In this document: piece by piece, positions 1 through 10,827 of the stretch | Layout of the letters: every line of letters begins with the position of its first letter | Position numbering within the stretch: the stretch's first letter is position 1 | Assembly: GCA_949710005.1 (NCBI GenBank) | Contig: OX453278.1 | Location: 6,869,597 to 6,933,596 of the forward strand | Origin: Ricordea florida | Taxonomy: Eukaryota > Cnidaria > Anthozoa > Corallimorpharia > Ricordeidae | Direction: 5' to 3' | Length of the DNA: 64,000 nt | Notes under the pieces: model-generated | Seen by the model: the letters and a program-made list of their open reading frames with translations, nothing else | Database searches by the model: none | What the model was told of the DNA's origin: nothing | Program-made: the position numbers and the translations under genes

Positions 1-355
1 GATCGGTTTCAGGGTTTGACAACCAATTAAAGTGAAATCTCATATCCCACTAAAAACCTTGTTTCAAACGTTTCTTTCTTAAAATTATTGAGACAGTGGG
101 TAATAGTAAGTGTGTGTTTTAAGAAGAGTAATTTTGGTGGGAAGAATCGTACCTCATTACCTGTAATTGTCAGTTTTCTTGGAGATTGCTTTAGTGGTAA
201 AAGTAGTTTTTTGAAGTATTTCCCTGTGGTTCTTTCATATCTGGGCACGTCTGGCTGGGGATATATTCATTTATGGAGGGGTCAAATTGTACAAAAACAA
301 AAATGGTTCTTGTTAATTCCAAGTAATCGTGAAGAGAGCATTGCTCATTTTACAG

Positions 356-3300
356 GCTGAACATGCTAAGTCGGAAGCCAGGAGGTGGAAACATGCTGGT
401 ACATGCATGGTTTTCTAGTACTGCAGCACTGACCAAAACAATGTGGTCAATGGCTATTAGCCAGCATCAGTTTTATCTGGACAAAAAACAAGTAGAGGTG
501 AGAAAGAGAAAAAAAAAACAGGGAAAAGGGGGACAGTCAATCGTTTTTCAATTCATCCAACAAAACTTAGAATCCATAAGACTTGTCTAGTATTCCAGGA
601 ATGCTTGCTTGGTCTATTTTCAGACCAAATTACAGGTGCTAAAAATTGTGAAAAATCTGCAAGGGTCAAATCTTCAGTGACTTTAAAGTTGCAGTGCAAA
701 TATTTCATATTTACTTAATTCACTCAATGTTTCAGTTTTTTACTGTACACAAATATAACTGCATTAAAAACGTAAACTCCTCAGCAATTGGTTTGAGATA
801 TTTTTGTTTAAGCTGGGTAGAATTTGCATTAGCTATTTAGTCAAGGAATTAAATATTAAGTTGCAATTCTTTACCTTCAACAGAGTGAAAACCATTTCCT
901 TTATTTTCGCTGTTTGTTTGTTTGTTTCGTTATGTTATATTTTTTTCTTTTTATTTGGAGGGTGCATAGTGGGTGGAGACGGTGGTTGTGGATGTCAGGG
1001 GAGAAAGGAAAATGATTGCACCTTGATAACTAAATCAGTTTTATTTATTGACTAACCTTTTTAGGCCAAGATAACGTTAAGAAGAACCTTGCGTGACATG
1101 GCGCGTGAATTGTCGCAGTCAACTGGATCGCTCCCGTCTTCAGCAACTTCTGACAGCATAAGTTCAAAAAGCGATCAGTCGTACAGTGTCTCAAGTCTCA
1201 GCATGAATGGAGGTACTTTCTCATTTTTAAGTCCACCGTCATATGCCATATTTTTGTTTGTTGTTGTTGTTGTTATGTATTTTTGTTATTTCGGTTGACA
1301 ATACTTTTTCTATTACTATAATGCTAATGGAAAAGTTGCAATGGTAGAGAATGGCTTCATGAAAGTACCTATTTTCTTCCTAGGTGAAAACATGTCATCA
1401 CTGCCAAAGGCAGCTGAACGCGAGATGTTAACCGCCTTATCCGCGAGAAAAGAGGCTCTTTTGGAGAAACTGAAGGAGAAAATGGATGAACTGAAGAGAT
1501 TGTGTCTACAAGAAGCGGTGTGTCATCGCAGATAGGCTTTAGAATGTCCACCCTTTCGAATCTCACAAACCACTTTTTTAGGCGCAACTTTCATTTTACT
1601 GTCAAAAGTAATGCATAAATGGCCTATAGACATTGTTATGTTGATATAAATAATTTTAAGACTATTGCTCTTGCAGCCATTAAATTTTTTGTATAATGTA
1701 TATCCAGACATCCTAACTTGTCTCGACGAGATTGTACTTAATCTATTTTATCTTATCTTTTACTAATTTATAATTTTTATTGTATATATATATATTGTAA
1801 TTATTTATTACGTGCTTTTATTATGTTATTTTAAACTCCTAGTATAGTTCCACTGTTTAAGGAGTATGCTTATTAATTATTAAAAGATAGAGTTGGATCA
1901 ATCTTGCAACTCGTCATTTGTTTGTTTGTTTGTTTTGACAAAGTATTGAGGTGGTTGTATAAACCGTTTCACTTGTCTCACAAGGTAGTGTCTTGGATGT
2001 GGATCGCAACGTTTCGACTGCTAACTGCTGGTCTTCTTCAGGCGATAGAGTCGACCGGTTAGTGTGCCCCGTGATGTAGATTCGATGCTATACGCTCTGA
2101 TAGGTGCATTTCGGTTCTGCCATTGTTATATCACGTTGCGCAGTAACCAGTTGACCCCATCTCCTAAAGAAGACCAGCAGTTAGCGGTCGAAACGTCGCG
2201 ATCCACATCCAAGCAATTCGTATACGTGTGGAGTCCCTTTAAAATTCGTATGTCAAGTTGCATTTGTGTAGTCAAACTCACTGACCCCCTCCTCCCTTCC
2301 CAAGCCGTGTTCCCTTACGTGTAAGTAAATTTTTGTAGGAGAAATTCGATTTTCATGATCACTGATTAATTTTTAGGAGTTCACTGGCGAGTACCCGCCC
2401 GAGACTCCTTACACCCCAGGAAGTCCACTTCCACCGATCAGAAGGCGCGTTGGAACAGCTTTCCAGTTCTCCGAGCTTATCATCGATGGGGAAAAAGACG
2501 AGGTAACAAAAACCTTTTCTGGACTTATGTGTTCTGTTCATTATGTTGTGTGAAGTTCTGTTTTGCTGTTCATCTTCCTGTGAAACCTCGCTAAAGCGCG
2601 CAGACGCCGCCATTTTAATAACGATCTTCAACCAAGTGCGGTCTTACTGACAATTAGTATCACCCAACTAGTGGACTAATGCAAATACCGCAATCTGATT
2701 GGCTACGCTACTAGAGGACTATTAGTAATAGTCCTCGAGTTGCGAAATTCGTGGCGCTTTCTTTTGTTTTATTCCCAAATAAATCTTTCTTTCAACTTTC
2801 TTTTATTATTGCTTTTTCTGTCCGACTAGTTGGGTGATACTAGAACAATTAGACCCTTCGCCCTCAAGGGCTACAGGTCAGTAGCCCATGAGATGCAGTA
2901 ATAAAGTTAGCAAATACCAGTTGAAGAAATATTTATTTGGAAATAAAACGAAAGAAAGCGTCACGAATTTCGCTACTCGAGGACTATTACTGATAGTCCT
3001 CTAGTAGCGCAGCCAATCAGATTGCGGCATTCGCATTAGTCCACTAGTTGGCTGATACTAATACTAATTGTCCTCTTGTAGCGTAGCCAATCAGATTGCG
3101 GCATTTGCATTAGTCCACTTGTTGGGTGATACTAGTTAAACAATAGAGTGTTTCTGTCGAGGAACTATCGGCTGATAGTTGCCCCGCGGAAATTTGATGT
3201 TTTTAAAACAAATATTTATTTTTAACAACATCAAGTTTCCAAGGGGCAACTATCAGACCGATAGTTCCAAGACATAAACACTCTATTGTCTTTATTGTTC

Positions 3301-6300
3301 ACCACTAAATTTTCTTCCGCCCGCCAGTTGAAAAACAGTCAAAACCCACTAAATGCAGATCAAATCAAATATTTATTTATGCCCACCTTGTTTTTTTGGG
3401 GGTTGCAACCTCACTGACAAAGATAGATACATCTTCGCTGACCCCAGCGAAGCGAGTAGCCATACCTATTAAAATTTTCACGGACGAGTACTATCCATCC
3501 GGGTATTTTCCTCGAAACGTCTCCGCGGACGAACACTATTGTATCACGTGATCAATTTAAACCAATAAGAATAAGAGAAAATGTAGTGGTGAACTATAAT
3601 GCTGATAGTCTGCAGTAGCTCAGCCAATCAGATTGCGGCATTTGCATTATTCTAGTAGTAGATTTTTACTAATATTCATTAGTAGAAACCAACTCGCTTT
3701 TTATCACAAATCCAGCGATCTGATTGGCTAACGTATTCACTATCAATTCTGTGCTAGATGGCGAGTAGCGAAAACGCGCGTGCTTGGAAGAAAACGATAC
3801 ACTTAGAGAGTTACAAAATCCATAAATATTGTTGAAAAATTGAAAGTTGCATGCTAAATGGTCTCTACTAAAACAAGTAAATCACTCATCCTCATTTGTT
3901 ATGGGTTATATATTGACTCACAGAAAATTCGAACTCTTAGTGCAGTTGTTAACTAGATTTGTCAATGTCACACAAGTGATCCCTACATATGTGATACAAT
4001 TTATACTTTTCACCTTTTTGTAAGGATGAAGAATTAAGATCAATGACACGCGATGTGGAAATTCAGTCGCAAATAACAACAGCGGCCCAGGTAAGGTGAA
4101 CGCATGATAGAAAAATATCTTTGTGGTCATTTCAAGGGCACCCAACGACTATTTTCAGTAAAAATCTGTTCGGAAGCAAGGTCAGCTAGAATTTTCGAAT
4201 ATCGAACACACGGGCCCTAGGGATTTTCGAACCGTGTATCTGAATAGAGTTTCAGTCCCTAAGACATCACCTAAAAGATTCGCAACAAGTGAAAAGTACG
4301 TTTTCGGAAAGGATATATTTTTTGCAATTTTTGGGACCTGAAATGTTCACTTAGCAATTTCGGATGAGCAAATAGTTTGTTGGGAAGTTTTTAGAAGGTG
4401 CCGTCCAGCTAGCGATTTCTAAAATGAAGTTATCGAGTCGTTCTGTTTGAAGGTTATCCAGCCGTCCATTACGTACGCGATGCCAGTATGGAGTAGCGTA
4501 AGCAAGGTGGAGTTATTCAAATCATTGGAAAGACAACGCTACCATACTACCGCTAGGATCATATTCTACCACAACATATACACTTAACTGCGAGATGCGT
4601 GACTCAGTATGTTCTTTGCGTTACCAGAAATTAGCCGAAGATCGTAACGTCAAGAAGAATTTAAGAAAAACAAGAAAGTTGACTTATCAGAAGTCTCTAC
4701 GACGGGTGAGGGATGTTTTTGTTTCTTTCTTATGTTAACTATTTGCTGGTTTCACTTAACAGCGTTTTTTTACCGCTTGACATTTTAAGTCAAACACCCG
4801 TGATCCACAGAAAAAAAGTCAAAACCACACTGTATAGTAAAACAAACAGTACCACAGTACAGTACTCTTCAGTAGCTTTCCAAAGATTGGTCACACTGCA
4901 TGATTTGATCCACAGATGAAAAAGTTAGAACCACACTCCATAGTAAAACAAACAGTACCACAGTACCGTGCTCTTCAGTAGCTTTCCAAAGAATGGTCAC
5001 ACTGCATGATTTGATCCACAGATGAAAAAGTTAGAACCACACTGTATAGTAAAACAAACAGTACCACAGTACAGTACTGGGCCAGGTTGTTCGAAGCAGG
5101 GTTAAGGTAACCCAGGGTTAGTGCGAAATTTAAATTCAGATATGACAACTCAAAAAGCAAATACAGTATAATTCTTTTTGAATACAATTTGATGATTGTA
5201 TGCTCTGAATAAGATAGAGAAAGCTAGAAGAGAAAACGCTTTTTAACAAGAGGAAAAGAAACTCATGTTAAAAGTTAACCCTGGGTTAGCGCTAATCGGC
5301 CTTCGAACAACCGGCCCCTGTTCAGTAGCTTTCCAAAGAATGGTCACACTGCATGGTTTGATCCACAGATAGACCTGTTATGTATGACCCAAAGCTGGAC
5401 TCTTCGGGTAGTCGCGGCTTATTTTTTTCTGCTTTCCGCAGCTCAAAGACATGGAGGAGAACCTTCGGAGGGCAAAGCAAGCACGGTCTCCAGTGAAGGA
5501 TCACGGTAATGGACGATAGTTTTAACTCTGAGTTGATTGACAGTGTTAATGAGGTTAGTGTTCAGCGGTAACACTTGGAATTATGCAGTCGCTGACGCCT
5601 CGTCTTGAGCCATACGTTCGTCAAACTTCGGCCAATCTTCGCTAACTCTAAGACTGCTTCTGATTTCTGGCGAAGTCGGTTTTTAGCTTTGCTCCATAAA
5701 GTCTTTAAGCTTTACACTGAGAATAAGTTTTTCCTTGGGATTAAGTAGACTGGAGTATGCTTCAAACGCCGTTTTGGGTTATTCTTCAGTCAGAGCCACA
5801 TACTTTGCTATTCTTGGCAAAGTTATTTCTTGAGAGTGTTTGCCTCGAAAACTATTGCCTTCACGCTTATTTTTAGGTCGTTTCTCGTGGCAAACAAAAA
5901 TATGTTACCTTTACCAATCCTGCAGACGCCATCCTAAAAGCTTCCTATCCTTTAAAAGGCTCTAACCTCAGGTCATAATATTTGTCCTCAAAAGCGCTTT
6001 TGCCCAAAATCTCTGTGTTTCTTAGTAAGTCGTTATCTTTCCCCTATTTAATTGGCTTGTCTATCCTTTCCGCAGACCAGCAAGATGGCGGCGAAGTAGA
6101 CAGTAAGTTTCAATGCATTATCTTGTAACTCCTTCTGTCAACTTAGACTGTGAGTTCCATATGGATCATTTGGTATCCACTCTCAAATAGCAGTTCTCCT
6201 TAGTGAATGCCATAGTGTTTGATCGAATTGATCTCCGCAAATGGATAAAGTTCTTAATTCCCATCGCGTGTGGTTATATTGTACTGTTATTTCAACGAGA

Positions 6301-7464
6301 AGTTGGTTGTTGATAAACGTTTAAGACGTTACTTTCTATTGGACGGCCAAACATGGAAGGCTGCGGCTGTAGCTGTCAAGTCAAAATTACATTTAGTGAC
6401 AGGTTTCCGTTGTCTGTACCTTTCTAATTGAAGACAAAGCCAGAAAATATCCCTGTCGTTTTAAACTACTTTTCCTAACGGTTTTTTTTTAATCAATAGG
6501 TGGTTTCTACAGCTCTCCTTCCACATTGAACGCTGGTAGCTACACGCAGTCGGAAAAAATCGGATCGCATCGGTTTCGAACCAGCGTTAACCTAAGTTTA
6601 GGATCAAGACACGGAAGTGTTATCAGCACGGACAGCTACCAATACGGCGTATCTCCCGAGCGGGGATTCCACAGTGGACCCCCGTCCCCGGTGATATCCC
6701 CGTACGTGAGACATCCCCCGAGTCCTACGACAAGAGGTTATTATGAACACACAGAAACTAGACGGCAGTATAGCCCGCTTGCTAACGGACCCAGATTAGG
6801 GAGATTCTCCCCCCGGGGGGACAACACCCGGGCGGGCCCCGCATTTCAGTATTCCGATAGTGATACGAGGAGTGATTCCTCCACGAAGCCGTCTTCGGTT
6901 AGTTCGTACGCAAATTCGGAGGACTTTGGTGAAACACTGCAACCTTACTGGCATCGGAGAATTGGTAATTCGTCGGAAAGTCTGAATGAGAATCACCTCC
7001 GAGGTTCTAGCCCCCGGCTAATTGTCAGCCGTTCGGCAGGGCAGAGCTCAGAGAGTCTTAACAGCGATCAAGGTGGTAGCAGTTCGCCGTACAGTCCTCT
7101 ACGGTCACAACGGTCGTTTTCGTTTGACGTGCAGCCGTCGAAAGTTCCGGCGAATTACTTCAATACGAGCGACTTGGCGATCATGAGTTCTTCAGGCAAG
7201 GCAGGCAGTTATGCCGTGACTCACAATTCCAAGCCTGTGCAGAAACTCACTGGCAGAGGTGTTATTTCAACTTCTTTGTCCATGATTAACAAGCCGTTAC
7301 CTCCAGCGGATTTACACCTTAGGACAGCCAAGTCTCACACGAACATGCCGTACCTGACGAATCCCGGATATTACCGAACTAATCACTCGTCGGAGTCTTC
7401 AATATTTGAAGAAGATTTGCTCGAGTGGAGGGCAGAAGAAGAATCCGAAGCCACGTTGGTTTGA
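356..7464 (+). CDS. FRMD4: FRMD4A/FRMD4B-like FERM and CUPID domain scaffold, 5' part missing
   Basis: Nine exons with consistent phases: 356-497, 1065-1212, 1384-1517, 2377-2502, 4025-4090, 4628-4705, 5442-5505, 6076-6102 and 6500-7464 (582 codons plus stop). The first exon is the end of a FERM F3 lobe (SMAISQHQFYLDKKQ). Residues about 105-240 are the CUPID (DUF3338) domain: a coiled coil around ALLEKLKEKMDELKRLCLQEA, then the FTGEYPPETPYTPG and RRRVGTAFQFSE blocks and KLAEDRNVKKNLRKTRK. The last 320 residues are Ser/Pro/Tyr-rich and probably disordered, ending in ATLV, a class I PDZ ligand. Family members bind cytohesins and Par-3 and act in Arf6 signalling and epithelial polarity at cell junctions. 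The FERM N-terminal exons lie before this window. Exon 6076-6102 is a 27-nt microexon. The orthology to FRMD4A/B rather than another CUPID protein follows from the FERM end; which paralogue is not resolved. Confidence 0.9.
1992..2213. repeat. Inverted pair of hammerhead-type repeat ends
   Basis: Two arms of about 50 bp in inverted orientation (1992-2046 and 2164-2213), separated by about 117 bp, inside an intron of the FRMD4-like gene. Each arm carries the order CTGAAGA, stem II, GAAAC, GTY. The left arm, read on the minus strand, is intact; the right arm, read on plus, has CTAAAGA. Inverted end copies of this sort are seen in Penelope-like elements, which are known to carry hammerhead motifs. 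No reverse transcriptase is present here. Confidence 0.6.
2003..2046 (-). ncRNA. Putative minimal type I hammerhead ribozyme
   Basis: Minus-strand reading: stem I 5' strand ATCGC (2046-2042), core CTGAAGA (2041-2035), stem II with GAC/GTC pairing around a 12-nt loop, core GAAA (2015-2012), C, then cleavage triplet GTT (2010-2008), and stem I 3' strand GCGAT (2007-2003), which pairs perfectly with ATCGC. Stem III is essentially absent, as in the minimal hammerheads of Penelope-like elements. GUU fits the NUH rule but is a weaker site than GUC. Confidence 0.55.
2655..3134. repeat. Composite foldback MITE, TIR TAGTATCACCCAACTAGT
   Basis: The terminus TAGTATCACCCAACTAGT occurs at 2655 and, inverted, at about 2825-2842, 3047-3060 and 3117-3134. 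The arms contain GCCAATCAGATTGCGGCATT-type sequence and an AGGACTATTA/TAATAGTCCT hairpin. At least two copies of one family appear inserted into or recombined with each other. A related fragment lies at 3590-3665. Confidence 0.65.
3141..3288. repeat. Foldback MITE, about 148 bp
   Basis: Starts CAATAGAGTG and ends with its complement CACTCTATTG. The arms of about 65 bp include GGAACTATCGGC / GACCGATAGTTCC and TAGTTGCCCC / GGGGCAACTA. There is no coding potential. It directly follows the composite foldback element. Confidence 0.7.
4815..5373. repeat. 106-bp tandem repeat array, interrupted by a MITE
   Basis: Monomers of about 106 bp contain AGTAAAACAAACAGTACCAC, then GTTCAGTAGCTTTCC, GGTCACACTGCATG, TTTGATCCACAGATGAA and GTTAGAACCACACTG. 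About two and a half units lie at 4815-5078, and the array resumes at 5318 after a 239-bp MITE. The same family is found at 48493, 53907, 54637 and 57685, always in introns of unrelated genes. Confidence 0.8.
5079..5317. mobile_element. MITE with GGGCCGGTTGTTCGAA termini, TSD CT
   Basis: Begins GGGCCAGGTTGTTCGAAG and ends CTTCGAACAACCGGCCC. Subterminal TAACCCAGGGTTAGTGCG is inverted near the other end. It splits a 106-bp repeat monomer between CAGTA-CT and CT-GTTCAG, so the 2-bp target duplication CT is directly visible. Other copies are at 24009-24428, 26531-26770, and decayed at about 49083-49283 and 58814-59030. Confidence 0.85.
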
Positions 7465-7738
7465 GGCTAAATTTCGACTGAACTATAAAAGACCGAAATC
7501 ACCGTCGTGACACTCATCACTAGCAACGTTCCGTCTCCTAACGGAACGTGTTCCGAAGTTCACGAACTCGTTCCGACTGGTGGCTGTACTGTCGTGGCTA
7601 TACGCTTAAAAGAATAATGTGTCTAAGGACCAGAAATCATCCGTGACATTCATCAGTTGCAACCGGCCGACTACAACGAGACGTGCCCTGACGCTCAAAC
7701 TAATTCCGACCGATGACTGTACTCCTCGTTGGTGTACG
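7465..7738 (+). other. 3' UTR of the FRMD4-like gene with an internal duplication
   Basis: Sequence after the stop codon. Two diverged copies of a roughly 110-bp segment lie in tandem, about 7490-7605 and 7629-7738. Both run from GACCgaaatca or GACCagaaatca through GTGACAxTCATCA to a TTCCGACxG and CTGTACT segment. No clear AATAAA occurs here; the first one downstream is inside the adjacent MITE, near 7825-7831. Confidence 0.5.
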
Positions 7739-7868
7739 TGTTGTGGTTCAATTTTATCCTTGGTTTAAATTTTATTTTCCTTTGTTTCAAACTCATTATT
7801 ATACATTACCATACCAAAAAACAAAGGAAAATAAAATTTCAACCAAGGGGAAAATTTGAACCGCAACA
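7739..7868. mobile_element. MITE, TIR TGTTGTRGTTCAATTTTATC (copy 1 of 3)
   Basis: Perfectly alignable inverted termini TGTTGTGGTTCAATTTTATC and the complement ending CCGCAACA, with an internal CAAACTCATTATTATACATT segment. About 130 bp. Further copies are at 21293-21425 and 60121-60250. Confidence 0.8.
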
Positions 7869-10700
7869 TATGCAAGTTAAAATGAAGATGTGCTGAAAAT
7901 TCTTTTTGATCATAACTCAAATGTGAAGTTTTAATGGAATATATACAAGAGGGTCTTATTTTATTGAGTCTGAATTTTACTATAAGCAGAGCCTCTACCT
8001 TAGTGGAAGCAAATTTTGAAAAATTCATTATAGGAAGTACATTTGTACCTCTTTTTCGTTTTTAAAGTCATTTATCTTCTTATAGTATTATTATCTTCTT
8101 ATATTAAACATAAGATATTTTAATCATTGCTGAACTGTTTAAAGGATTAAAGTGACAATCATATTTTTCATTACCACACACATCAGTTCCAACATAGTAC
8201 TGAGGTTACAACCAAGTATTTGATTGTGGAATCAAGCACCCTATAATATATACCACAGCTAATAGTGATCACCTGCAAATTCTGCTGAAATTTGTGCAAG
8301 TGAGCTCAGTAAGTCTGGAGCAAGTTAGGGGTTGAGAGATTGCATTTTGAAAAGGACCTGTTTTTGCATTCATGGGCCTTCATAAGGGAAAATTTGAAGA
8401 TTGTGGCACAAAATGTAGTAAATTCCAAACAAACCTTCCCTTCCCACTGACAAAGGGCCAATGTGCCAAACATCAGTTAATTTATTATTGTACAATGATA
8501 TAACTTACTTAATCAAATTGTTTGATATCCCCAAGTTGTTGTGTTCCTTTCAACTAGTTGTCTTGCTCTAGTCTCACTTGGCTAATGCACATTACAGTCT
8601 GCAAAAAAAATGGAAGAAAAATGGATAGCAAATTTACAGATTTGATCACTATGATGCATTGAATTTGGGATGGGGGGGGGGGGGGGGAGGGTGGAAGGAG
8701 ATAAATACTATTTCACAGTAATTTTACATCAACCCTTAAACTCACAGGACCTGAATAGCACTTTTCTTTGTCAATGCCATTCACTTCCTTGCATCTCTCT
8801 TGCAAAGTGTTTTGATTAATGAATTCATTGCCTTTATTTTCTCATAATCTGTTTACTTGGCAATGTATGGATGGTGGAAAGAGAAGCTGCATTATAATCA
8901 TTTCTGGGAGTTGAAAACATTGGTGTAATTAACACAAGTAATTATCCACAGATCTCTGGTACTGGTGACATCTTCATTCACAATAACTGTGAATGAAGAT
9001 ATCTCCAATTTTTTCCCTCTTAATTTCATGGTACTGATTCACTTAGATTTTCACATTTAATCATACATATGGAAGCATTTAAAATTATATCAATTGGAAT
9101 TCAACAATTTTATTTTAAATCCATGTATATAGACAAGATTGGTTACTGTTGTTATGTTAGGAAGAAGCAAGGTGCTAAAGAATTACATTTTTCATACAAG
9201 ATTCATCTGCAAAAGTCTTGTTGAAAGGAAATTAGAATGGAAACAAATGAGGCCTGAGAGCATTTCTAATTCACTACTGCAGACTTTAAAGAGAATGATT
9301 GTCTCTTTTGCTTGTTGTTTTTATTTATTTGTCTACTCTTCCGATCATCTTAGTATTTTTACTGTAAGTGTTAAATTTACAGGACAGCCGTTACCTTTGA
9401 GTACTGTACATTGTAAAAGTGGATGTTAATCCATAAAACTGCAGATGTTATCACTAGTTTTGTGAGAAAAATTAAATAACAATGAAGAGCAAAGAGACTT
9501 TGGAATGATTTTTAGCCAGTGACAGTACAGTGGGCCCACACAATGTGTGTGTGTAACCAATTGTTATTTTGTGGGAAATGTACTGTATTTAACGTTGTAG
9601 GAAATGGCAAGATCAAAATCCTTCAAAATTACTCAAAAAACCGCTTTTGAGGAAAAAGGACAACAATACACCACAAGTGAGGTAATTCAGCAGTTATTTA
9701 ACATTGATTTATATACATACTTAGCAATATATCGCTTTTGGTGAAGCAAACGGTAACTCCAGTACATTTACTGCAAAATAACAATGGGTTAGACAAACTC
9801 ATTGTGTGGTGACAGTATAAAATTAATGCACTCTTGAAACCAGACAATACCAATAATAAATTTTCAATGTTGCATCAATTCATAAACAGTAACAAATCCA
9901 AGCTGTAGAGCAGATTTCAATTCGCAGTCAAAAAGGTTTTCTTACAATTGTGTTGATTTGCTTTGGCTGAAGAATCTCACAACACAATCTGAACCACAGA
10001 CTTCCTCAAAGTCTGTTTTCATGTAGTCTGCAGTCGTGGCACTTGTAAGTCAACTTGTGTGGACGTCTATCTTATCCAATCAAGAGTGACAATAAGATGA
10101 ATCCAAAATAGTAGGGGTAGGTTTGAGGAGGAACAGAAAGGATATAGATTCCACCCAACCTTACCTCTTACTCCCTGCCACATATCTGAGTGCCCTCAGC
10201 CCTCCAAATCTTTTCTCATGCTTAATGCTGACAAAACATTTGGTTCACGTTCTTATGAGTTTACTGAAGTTTAACAGAATTGATATTACATTAGGCAAAT
10301 TCTGTCTATAACAGAAAACACGAGAGTTCCTCTTTTAATAACAAGAAACCTTGTGCAAAATGTATTTGGCCAATTTGGAAGATTTTTAGTTACTCACTTT
10401 AAAACTTTCTTAGCTTGGAGTCGTTCAATTCTGTTCATCGCACATGTCAAAGAGAACTTACAAGCTGACTGGAGGCATGTGCGACAAAATAAAAACATTC
10501 CATAAGGAACAAAAGCATCCTCCATTTTGAGTGTGACTCAAAGAGCGTACTATAAAGAACCTGCTCATATGTGGTAACAACAAAAAGAAACCAGTATATA
10601 TGAGAATAGTCCACAAAGTACTTACAGGTAATAAGCAATAAGGATGTCTAAAAACAAAGCTAGTTTCACCACACTGCAAAGCCAAAACAATAAAAATAAT
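7869..10700. other. Intergenic region between convergent genes
   Basis: I see no supportable exon here. It holds AT-rich sequence, a G-run at 8668-8688 and a perfect hairpin at 8970-9000 (13-bp arms, 5-nt loop). It may contain the distal 3' UTR of the FRMD4-like gene. Candidate polyadenylation signals were not convincing. Confidence 0.5.
8970..9000. repeat. Perfect 13-bp hairpin
   Basis: ATCTTCATTCACA, loop ATAAC, TGTGAATGAAGAT. Isolated, with no T-run after it and no promoter context. Role unknown. Confidence 0.6.
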
Positions 10701-10705
10701 ATTTT

Positions 10706-10711
10706 TTTATT
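10706..10711 (-). terminator. Candidate MCTS1 polyadenylation signal
   Basis: AATAAA on the minus strand, 117 bases after the MCTS1 stop codon, in an AT-rich stretch. No transcript evidence. Confidence 0.35.
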
Positions 10712-10827
10712 CCACATTTTAAGAAGGTAGTTTAACAAGTTCTTGCTTGCTCATATTCAGCAGTGAACATTGTGAGTATGATGGTACAATGAGCTTGTCC
10801 AAGGTCAGGAATAATATCATTGTACAT

